From Pelagadaptatus aseana (GTDB lineage Bacteria > Pseudomonadota > Gammaproteobacteria > Pseudomonadales > Cellvibrionaceae), in the NCBI GenBank assembly GCA_040365065.1, contig BAABNI010000017.1, forward strand, positions 1-37,180: 37,180 bases of DNA. The letters run 5' to 3'. The first letter of the stretch is position 1. Each line of letters starts with the position of its first letter. Under the pieces are notes generated by a model. It did not search any database. It was not told where the DNA came from and saw only the letters and a list, made by a program, of their open reading frames with translations. A program made the translations under genes and the position numbers. Positions 31,689-37,180 of the stretch are shown piece after piece.

Positions 31689-32699
31689 ATGCAGGTTTAT
31701 TACGATAAAGATTGCGATCTTTCCATTATCCAGGGCAAGAAAGTTGCCATCATCGGTTACGGTTCTCAGGGTCACGCCCACGCCTGTAACCTGAAAGATT
31801 CCGGTGTTGACGTGACCGTTGGTCTGCGTCCATCTTCCTCTTCCGTTGCCAAAGCCGAAGCTCACGGCCTGAAAGTAGCTGACGTGCCTTCTGCCGTTGC
31901 TGCTGCGGATCTGGTAATGATCCTGACTCCAGACGAGTTTCAGGGCCAGCTGTACCGCGAAGAAATCGAGCCAAACATCAAGCAGGGCGCTACCCTGGCT
32001 TTCGCTCATGGTTTCTCCATTCTGTACAACCAGGTTGAGCCTCGCTCCGATCTGGATGTGATCATGATTGCGCCTAAGGCGCCTGGCCACACTGTACGTA
32101 ACGAGTTTGTTAACGGCGGTGGTATCCCTGATTTGATCGCTATCTGGCAAGATGTTTCCGGTAAGGCCAAAGACGTTGCTCTGTCCTACGCTTCCGGCGT
32201 GGGTGGTGGTCGTTCCGGTATTATCGAAACTACCTTCAAAGACGAAACCGAAACTGACCTGTTTGGTGAGCAAGCGGTTCTGTGTGGTGGTGCCGTTGAG
32301 CTGGTTAAAATGGGCTTCGAAACCCTGACCGAAGCGGGTTACGCTCCAGAAATGGCTTACTTTGAGTGTCTGCATGAGCTGAAGCTGATCGTTGACCTGA
32401 TGTACGAAGGCGGTATCGCCAACATGAACTACTCCATCTCCAATAATGCGGAGTACGGTGAGTACGTAACTGGTCCTGAGGTGATCAACGAGCAGTCTCG
32501 TGAAGCCATGCGCAACGCTCTGAAGCGTATCCAGAGCGGTGAGTACGCCAAGATGTTCATTGCTGAGGGTCAAACCAACTACCCATCCATGACCGCTCGT
32601 CGTCGCAATAATGCGGCTCACCCAATCGAGCAGACTGGTGAGCAGCTGCGTTCCATGATGCCTTGGATTGATAAGATCATCGATAAGTCCAAAAACTGA
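31689..32699 (+). CDS. ilvC: Ketol-acid reductoisomerase, class I (short form)
   Basis: This 336-residue NADPH enzyme converts acetolactate to 2,3-dihydroxyisovalerate and acetohydroxybutyrate to its methyl homologue, the second step after IlvIH. The nucleotide-binding motif GYGSQGHAHACNLKDSG (23-39) is followed by LRPSSSSVAKA, the NADPH-phosphate loop. Catalytic and metal-ligand residues at the class I positions are present: His107, Lys130, Asp190, Glu194, Glu226 and Glu230. This short form is usual in Pseudomonas and most bacteria, whereas enterobacteria, where IlvY was studied, have the long form, so the combination with IlvY is worth noting. Codon use is highly optimised, implying high expression. 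Confidence 0.95.
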   Translation: MQVYYDKDCDLSIIQGKKVAIIGYGSQGHAHACNLKDSGVDVTVGLRPSSSSVAKAEAHGLKVADVPSAVAAADLVMILTPDEFQGQLYREEIEPNIKQGATLAFAHGFSILYNQVEPRSDLDVIMIAPKAPGHTVRNEFVNGGGIPDLIAIWQDVSGKAKDVALSYASGVGGGRSGIIETTFKDETETDLFGEQAVLCGGAVELVKMGFETLTEAGYAPEMAYFECLHELKLIVDLMYEGGIANMNYSISNNAEYGEYVTGPEVINEQSREAMRNALKRIQSGEYAKMFIAEGQTNYPSMTARRRNNAAHPIEQTGEQLRSMMPWIDKIIDKSKN

Positions 32700-32707
32700 C
32701 AGCTGCG

Positions 32708-32806
32708 CTGTCATCGTGAGCCGCAATTGCGGCGAATGATCTCCTGAATCAGGCAGAGTTTTGATTGCAGGAGATTATTCGATCGCTACGCAGCTCCAAA
32801 CGACAG
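32708..32806. repeat. Intergenic palindromic repeat, copy 4
   Basis: The unit starts CTGTCATCGTGAGC (32708) and ends CGACAG (32806). Inner stems are perfect, for example ATCTCCTG (32739-32746) with CAGGAGAT (32768-32775), and CCGCAATTGCGG is a small palindrome inside the left arm. It occupies the ilvC-rpsL gap and has diverged most from copy 1. It could fold into a long hairpin at the end of the ilvC transcript. Confidence 0.55.
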
Positions 32807-32836
32807 TGGATGGCTTAGGTTTATAGGCCGTCACAG

Positions 32837-32865
32837 TTGACGAAAGCGGGGGGTGTCATTACAAT
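32837..32865 (+). promoter_or_regulatory. Promoter of the str (rpsL) operon
   Basis: TTGACG (32837-32842) and TACAAT (32860-32865) with exactly 17 bases between them: five of six matches in each box. Transcription would begin near 32872, giving a leader of about 130 bases. The -10 box lies in the loop of the terminator at 32845-32881. Confidence 0.7.
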
Positions 32866-32881
32866 GCGCCTCCCGCTTTTT
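32845..32881 (+). terminator. Terminator hairpin overlapping the rpsL promoter
   Basis: AGCGGGGGG (32845-32853) pairs with CCTCCCGCT (32869-32877) over nine pairs with one G-T, and T residues run 32877-32881. It would stop transcripts from ilvC, while RNA started at the overlapping promoter near 32872 cannot form it because the left arm is not transcribed. Confidence 0.65.
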
Positions 32882-32953
32882 AGTGGTGGGTAGCCCTGTG
32901 TCTGGGCAGGCTGTTTTGCAGTTCTGTGCTAAGTAATGGGGTGAGTTTTAACA

Positions 32954-32981
32954 AGTCTTTGATTTTAAAAGACTATTTTTT
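32954..32981 (+). terminator. Terminator-like hairpin in the rpsL leader
   Basis: AGTCTTT (32954-32960) pairs with AAAGACT (32968-32974), followed by ATTTTTT. The AT-rich seven-pair stem is weak. It lies between promoter and rpsL start and might cause partial attenuation or simply be AT-rich leader. Confidence 0.35.
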
Positions 32982-33002
32982 AATTTTTTGGAGTTATTTT
33001 TC

Positions 33003-33374
33003 ATGGCAACGATTAACCAATTGGTTCGTAAGCCTAGAAAACGTAAGGTTCAGAAGAGCGATGTACCTGCTCTGCAAAACTGTCCTCAGCGTCGCGGTGT
33101 TTGCACCCGCGTTTATACCACTACTCCTAAGAAGCCTAACTCTGCTCTGCGTAAGGTTTGCCGTGTGCGCCTGACCAGTGGTTTTGAGGTGACTTCTTAC
33201 ATCGGTGGTGAAGGACACAACTTGCAGGAACACAGCGTTGTATTGATCCGTGGCGGTCGTGTAAAAGATCTGCCTGGTGTTCGTTACCACACTGTACGCG
33301 GTAGCCTCGATACCTCTGGCGTGAGTGATCGTAAGCAAGGTCGCTCCAAGTACGGTACCAAGCGTCCTAAGTAA
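33003..33374 (+). CDS. rpsL: 30S ribosomal protein S12
   Basis: This 123-residue ribosomal protein lies at the decoding centre. The loops TTPKKPNSALRKV (Lys43) and GGRVKDLPGVRYHTVRG (Lys88) carry the lysines whose changes give streptomycin resistance; both are wild type here, so an S12-based resistance is not expected. ATG 33003 has GGAG nine bases upstream; the TTG at 32988 is rejected. It is the first gene of rpsL-rpsG-fusA-tuf, but ilvC, not rpoC, lies upstream. Confidence 0.98.
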   Translation: MATINQLVRKPRKRKVQKSDVPALQNCPQRRGVCTRVYTTTPKKPNSALRKVCRVRLTSGFEVTSYIGGEGHNLQEHSVVLIRGGRVKDLPGVRYHTVRGSLDTSGVSDRKQGRSKYGTKRPK

Positions 33375-33547
33375 GGGCTGCATGGTCTGGCAACAGGCCT
33401 AGTAAGACTTGATACCCAACGTTTTCGGTAGAACCGAGTAAGGCTAAGCGCGCTCATAGTGTAAGAGTCAAAGGGTAGAAACCCGGAGGCAGTTTAAGTT
33501 GTGAGAGCGTTGTCTTAGAACAAACCTGAAGAAGAGGCGAATTTAAA
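33375..33547 (+). promoter_or_regulatory. rpsL-rpsG intercistronic region, possible S7 autoregulatory site
   Basis: The 173-base gap holds small hairpins TCGGT/ACCGA (with AGA loop, near 33425-33437) and GGGT/ACCC (near 33474-33485). In E. coli ribosomal protein S7 represses translation by binding the rpsL-rpsG intercistronic RNA. The gap length and structure leave room for the same control, but similarity to the E. coli site was not demonstrated. Confidence 0.3.
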
Positions 33548-34018
33548 ATGCCAAGAAGACGCGTAGTCGCCAAGCGTGAAGTATTACCAGATCCTAAGTT
33601 CGGTAATATCACGCTGGCGAAATTTATGAATATGGTGATGATCAGCGGCAAAAAATCCGTTGCAGAGCGCATTGTTTACGGTGCTCTGGATATCGTTGCT
33701 GAGAAAACCAACCAGGATCCATTGGAAGTATTCGATGAGGCTCTGGAAAAAATTGCACCAATGGTTGAGGTTAAATCTCGCCGTGTTGGTGGTGCTACCT
33801 ACCAAGTGCCAGTAGAAGTGCGTCCTGCACGTCGTCAAGCTCTGGCCATGCGTTGGTTGGTGGAGTACTCCCGCGGTCGCGGCGAGAAGTCCATGGCTCA
33901 ACGTCTGGCTGGTGAATTGGTTGATGCTTCCCAGAGTAAGGGTGCAGCAGTCAAGAAGCGTGAAGACGTTCACCGCATGGCCGAAGCGAACAAGGCGTTC
34001 TCTCACTACCGTTTCTAA
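33548..34018 (+). CDS. rpsG: 30S ribosomal protein S7
   Basis: This 156-residue primary binding protein of the 16S rRNA 3' major domain has the expected length. Family features include the start PRRRVVAKREVLPDPKFGN, the motif GKKSVAERIVYGAL and the C-terminal KREDVHRMAEANKAFSHYRF. An AAGAGG lies before the ATG. S7 is the usual translational repressor of the str operon. Confidence 0.98.
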   Translation: MPRRRVVAKREVLPDPKFGNITLAKFMNMVMISGKKSVAERIVYGALDIVAEKTNQDPLEVFDEALEKIAPMVEVKSRRVGGATYQVPVEVRPARRQALAMRWLVEYSRGRGEKSMAQRLAGELVDASQSKGAAVKKREDVHRMAEANKAFSHYRF

Positions 34019-34049
34019 TACGAGTAGCTGGAACACATTGTTTAGCACC

Positions 34050-34080
34050 AAAAGGCAGCACCATTTATGGGCTGCCTTTT
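34050..34080 (+). terminator. Strong hairpin between rpsG and fusA
   Basis: AAAAGGCAGC (34050-34059) pairs perfectly with GCTGCCTTTT (34071-34080), and CCAT/ATGG inside extends the stem. Only four T residues end it, so it may terminate, attenuate or be a processing site in the str operon. Confidence 0.6.
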
Positions 34081-34115
34081 GCCGTTTATTAAGCTTGCTT
34101 AAAGGCTGTAATGAT

Positions 34116-34150
34116 AAGAGCCCTCAGCGAAAAATTAAGAGCCTTCAGCG
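34116..34150 (+). repeat. Paired 14-bp direct repeat upstream of fusA
   Basis: AAGAGCCCTCAGCG (34116-34129) and AAGAGCCTTCAGCG (34137-34150) differ at one base and are spaced 21 bases start to start, two helical turns. They lie in the 226-base rpsG-fusA gap after the hairpin; a binding site for a protein is possible, unproven. No convincing separate fusA promoter was found. Confidence 0.5.
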
Positions 34151-34244
34151 CTTTTAAAGTCGCGATTGCGAGCTTAAAACTTAAAAGCCAGTTTAATAAA
34201 CGGTAAAGAACCGCTGACTAACAACACTTTCGGAGACACAATCC

Positions 34245-36365
34245 GTGGCACGTTCAACCCCTATTGCACGCTATCGTAACATTGGTATTTGCGCCCACGT
34301 GGATGCTGGTAAAACCACCACCACCGAGCGCGTATTGTTCTACACCGGTCTGTCTCACAAGATTGGTGAGGTGCATGACGGTGCTGCCACCATGGATTGG
34401 ATGGAGCAGGAGCAAGAGCGTGGTATCACCATCACCTCTGCGGCAACCACCTGTTTCTGGTCTGGTATGCAGCAGCAGTTCGACAAGCACCGAGTTAATA
34501 TCATTGATACTCCGGGGCACGTGGATTTCACCATTGAGGTAGAGCGTTCCCTGCGTGTACTGGATGGCGCCGTGGTTGTTCTGTGTGGCTCCTCTGGTGT
34601 TCAGCCGCAAACCGAAACCGTATGGCGTCAGGCCAACAAGTACGAAGTACCACGCATGGTATTCGTCAACAAGATGGACCGTGCGGGTGCCGACTTTGAT
34701 ATGGTGGTTGATCAGCTCAAAGAGCGCTTGAAAGCTAATCCGGTTCCTCTGCAAATGACCATTGGTGCCGAGGAAAACTTCAAAGGCGTGGTCGATCTGG
34801 TGAAGATGAAGGCCATCCTCTGGAACGAAGACGATATGGGCATGACCTTCGAGTACGGTGATATCCCGGAGGATCTGCAGGATAAGTGCGAAGAAATGCG
34901 CGAATACTTGGTGGAAGCGGCAGCGGAAGCCAATGAAGAGCTGATGGATAAGTACCTGGAAGAGGGTGAGCTGACTGAGGAAGAGATCAAGTCTGCCATT
35001 CGTCAGCGCACGCTGGCTAACGAAATCGTTCCGGTTATCGGTGGTTCTGCCTTTAAAAACAAAGGTGTGCAGGCCATGCTGGACGCCGTTGTTGAATATC
35101 TGCCTTCCCCGGAAGAGGTAAAGGCGATTGAGGGTATGGTTGAAGGCAAGGGCGGTGAAGAAATCGTTGAGACCCGCGAAGCCAATGATGATGCGCCTTT
35201 TTCTGCGCTGGCCTTTAAAATTGCCACCGATCCGTTTGTGGGCACCCTGACCTTCTTCCGTGTTTACTCCGGTAAGATGGAAAGCGGTACGGCGGTATAC
35301 AACTCCGTAAAAGGCAAGAAGGAGCGGGTTGGCCGTATGGTGCAGATGCACTCCAATTCCCGTGAAGAAATTAAAGAAGTATTGGCCGGCGATATCGCTG
35401 CTGCCATTGGCCTGAAAGACACCACCACTGGTGACACCCTGTGTTCCGAAAACGACAAGATCGTTCTGGAGCGCATGGAATTCCCTGAGCCGGTAATTTC
35501 TGTAGCCGTTGAGCCAAGAACCAAGGCGGATCAGGAAAAGATGTCCGTGGCGCTGGGTAAACTGGCTCAAGAAGACCCTTCCTTTAAAGTGGCAACCGAT
35601 GAAGAAACCGGGCAGACCATTATTTCCGGTATGGGTGAGCTGCACTTGGATATTATTGTCGATCGCATGCGTCGTGAATTTACCGTAGAGGCCAATATTG
35701 GTAAGCCGCAGGTGGCCTATCGTGAGCGCATTACCCAAGTGGCGGATATCGAAGGCAAGTTTGTGCGTCAGTCTGGTGGTCGCGGTCAGTATGGTCATGT
35801 GTGGGTGAAGTTTGAGCCTGCCGAAGACACCAATGCCGAAGGCTTGGAATTTGTAAATGAAATCGTCGGCGGTATTGTTCCTCGTGAATACATCCCGGCG
35901 GTAGAGAAAGGCATCTCCGAGCAGATGCAAAACGGGGTGGTAGCCGGTTATCCGCTGCTGGGTCTGAAAGCGACCTTGTACGATGGCTCTTTCCACGATG
36001 TTGACTCCAACGAAATGGCCTTTAAAATTGCGGCCTCCATGGCGACCAAGAAGCTGCGTCAGGAAGGTGGTGCGGTATTGCTGGAGCCAATGATGAAGGT
36101 GGAAGTAGTTACCCCCGAAGAGAATATGGGTGACGTGGTGGGCGACCTTAACCGCCGCCGCGGCATGATCCAAGGTATGGATGAAAACCCATCTGGTAAG
36201 GTTGTAAATGCAGAAGTGCCACTGGCCGAAATGTTCGGTTACGCCACTGATTTGCGCTCCGCGACTCAGGGGCGTGCGACCTTCACCATGGAGTTTGAGC
36301 GCTACGCTGAAGCTCCGAAGAACATCGCTGATGAAGTGATTGCCAAAAACGGCGGAGGCGAGTAA
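34245..36365 (+). CDS. fusA: Elongation factor G
   Basis: This 706-residue GTPase drives ribosomal translocation and, with ribosome recycling factor, subunit splitting. GTP motifs are visible: P-loop AHVDAGKTTTTE (about 17-28), switch II DTPGHVDF, and NKMD. Domains II to V follow, with the usual C-terminal arrangement. Start is GTG 34245 after CGGAGA (34231-34236), eight bases away; ATG-free starts are normal here, as tuf also begins with GTG. Codon use is strongly optimised. A 639-residue antisense open frame over it is a codon-bias shadow. Confidence 0.98.
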   Translation: MARSTPIARYRNIGICAHVDAGKTTTTERVLFYTGLSHKIGEVHDGAATMDWMEQEQERGITITSAATTCFWSGMQQQFDKHRVNIIDTPGHVDFTIEVERSLRVLDGAVVVLCGSSGVQPQTETVWRQANKYEVPRMVFVNKMDRAGADFDMVVDQLKERLKANPVPLQMTIGAEENFKGVVDLVKMKAILWNEDDMGMTFEYGDIPEDLQDKCEEMREYLVEAAAEANEELMDKYLEEGELTEEEIKSAIRQRTLANEIVPVIGGSAFKNKGVQAMLDAVVEYLPSPEEVKAIEGMVEGKGGEEIVETREANDDAPFSALAFKIATDPFVGTLTFFRVYSGKMESGTAVYNSVKGKKERVGRMVQMHSNSREEIKEVLAGDIAAAIGLKDTTTGDTLCSENDKIVLERMEFPEPVISVAVEPRTKADQEKMSVALGKLAQEDPSFKVATDEETGQTIISGMGELHLDIIVDRMRREFTVEANIGKPQVAYRERITQVADIEGKFVRQSGGRGQYGHVWVKFEPAEDTNAEGLEFVNEIVGGIVPREYIPAVEKGISEQMQNGVVAGYPLLGLKATLYDGSFHDVDSNEMAFKIAASMATKKLRQEGGAVLLEPMMKVEVVTPEENMGDVVGDLNRRRGMIQGMDENPSGKVVNAEVPLAEMFGYATDLRSATQGRATFTMEFERYAEAPKNIADEVIAKNGGGE

Positions 36366-36420
36366 GGTTCGCCAGTTATTTTTATTATCGTTACTGACAC
36401 TTTTTTAGAGGACTAATACA

Positions 36421-37180
36421 GTGGCAAAAGAACAATTTGAACGTAGTAAACCCCACGTAAACGTGGGCACCATTGGTCACGTTGACCACGGTAAAACCAC
36501 TCTGACCGCAGCTCTGACTCGCGTATGTTCAGAAGTATGGGGCGGTGAAGCCATCGATTTCGCTGGTATCGATAATGCTCCAGAAGAGCGTGAGCGTGGT
36601 ATTACCATTGCAACTTCTCACGTTGAGTATGACTCCCCAAGCCGTCACTACGCTCACGTAGACTGCCCGGGTCACGCCGATTACGTTAAAAACATGATTA
36701 CTGGTGCTGCTCAGATGGACGGCGCTATTCTGGTATGTGGTGCGACTGACGGTCCTATGCCTCAGACTCGTGAGCACATCCTGCTGTCCCGTCAGGTTGG
36801 TGTACCTTACATCGTTGTATTCCTGAACAAAGCGGACCTGCTGGCTGAAGACTGTGGTGGCGTTGACTCTGAAGAGTACGCTGAGATGCTGGAGCTGGTT
36901 GAAATGGAGCTGCGTGAGCTGCTGGAAACCTATGAGTTCCCAGGCGACGACACCCCAATCATTGCTGGTTCTGCTCTGATGGCCCTGAACGGTCAAGACG
37001 ACAACGAGCTGGGTACCTCTGCTGTTAAGAAGCTGGTTGAGACTCTGGATGAGTACATCCCTGAGCCAGAGCGTGCCATCGACGGTGCATTCATCATGCC
37101 TATCGAAGACGTATTCTCCATCTCTGGTCGTGGTACCGTTGTTACCGGTCGTGTTGAGCGCGGTATCGTTAAAGTGGGTG
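36421..37180 (+). CDS. tuf: Elongation factor Tu (partial, 3' end outside window)
   Basis: The plus strand is open from GTG 36421, 253 codons, to the window end. It delivers aminoacyl-tRNA to the ribosome as a GTP complex. Visible motifs are P-loop GHVDHGKTT (from residue 18), switch II DCPGHADYVKNM and NKADL, followed by the start of domain 2 (GRGTVVTGRVERG). AGAGGA lies upstream of the start. It is the fourth str-operon gene; many gammaproteobacteria have a second tuf copy elsewhere, which this window cannot show. Confidence 0.97.
   Translation, partial: MAKEQFERSKPHVNVGTIGHVDHGKTTLTAALTRVCSEVWGGEAIDFAGIDNAPEERERGITIATSHVEYDSPSRHYAHVDCPGHADYVKNMITGAAQMDGAILVCGATDGPMPQTREHILLSRQVGVPYIVVFLNKADLLAEDCGGVDSEEYAEMLELVEMELRELLETYEFPGDDTPIIAGSALMALNGQDDNELGTSAVKKLVETLDEYIPEPERAIDGAFIMPIEDVFSISGRGTVVTGRVERGIVKVG

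Noticed and set aside
31662..32726. 354-codon frame antisense to ilvC
   Set aside because: ilvC is intact with all catalytic residues; the antisense frame is a shadow.
12219..32806. Four palindromic repeats considered as a CRISPR array
   Set aside because: They are far apart, differ in sequence, and have no spacers or cas genes.
32926..33174. 82-codon frame upstream and overlapping rpsL
   Set aside because: Overlaps rpsL in another frame, with no family or ribosome site; rpsL is certain.
34254..36173. 639-codon open frame antisense to fusA
   Set aside because: It mirrors a strongly codon-biased fusA gene whose identity is certain; no ribosome site, no recognisable protein.

Overview
The window looks like chromosomal DNA of a marine gammaproteobacterium, probably of the Cellvibrionales/Spongiibacteraceae type. 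This is inferred from gene content and order: a glutarate-catabolism cluster of the gcdR/gcdH kind, a Vibrio-like TonB2 energiser operon, a DUF1302-DUF1329-YCF48-MMPL envelope operon, IlvY-controlled ilvC, and the str operon. No taxonomic marker was searched. There is no sign of phage, plasmid, insertion sequence, CRISPR, rRNA or tRNA. Most of the window is ordinary, vertically inherited core and metabolic sequence.

Layout. 1-360 (minus) is the 5' part of a helical, lysine/alanine-tailed phasin- or histone H1-like gene. 495-5028 holds a LysR regulator divergent from glutaryl-CoA dehydrogenase, a class III CoA-transferase and a class V aminotransferase: glutarate/lysine catabolism. 5152-12211 is an eight-gene plus-strand run: a duplicated periplasmic binding-like protein, DUF3450, TtpC, ExbB2, ExbD2, TonB2 and a TPR protein form a TonB2-type energy-transducing system. 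12315-15359 (minus) is a large YdiJ-like FAD/Fe-S D-2-hydroxyglutarate dehydrogenase. 15481-16591 is a convergent PilZ/diguanylate cyclase pair (c-di-GMP signalling). 16693-19655 holds pdxH, a PIG3-like quinone oxidoreductase and a second CaiB/BaiF CoA-transferase.

19892-26724 is the most interesting block: an outer-membrane barrel-like protein (DUF1302), a periplasmic LolA-fold-like protein (DUF1329), a YCF48/BNR-repeat secreted protein and an inner-membrane MMPL/RND permease. It has its own promoter, an internal hairpin that may be an attenuator, and a strong terminator at the end. The parts span the whole envelope and suggest a dedicated trans-envelope route for a hydrophobic compound.

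26894-32699 carries a DUF4124 gene, then branched-chain amino-acid synthesis: a 0.5-kb hairpin-rich leader, ilvI, ilvH, a small coiled-coil gene, and divergent ilvY/ilvC with a large inverted repeat between them. 33003 to the end is the str operon: rpsL, rpsG, fusA, tuf (cut by the window edge). Its promoter has the -10 box inside the loop of a terminator hairpin.

Scattered through the intergenic spaces are four related palindromic repeats (12219-12308, 17342-17420, 26811-26874, 32708-32806), each beginning GTCAT or similar and ending with its complement. They are probably one dispersed family.
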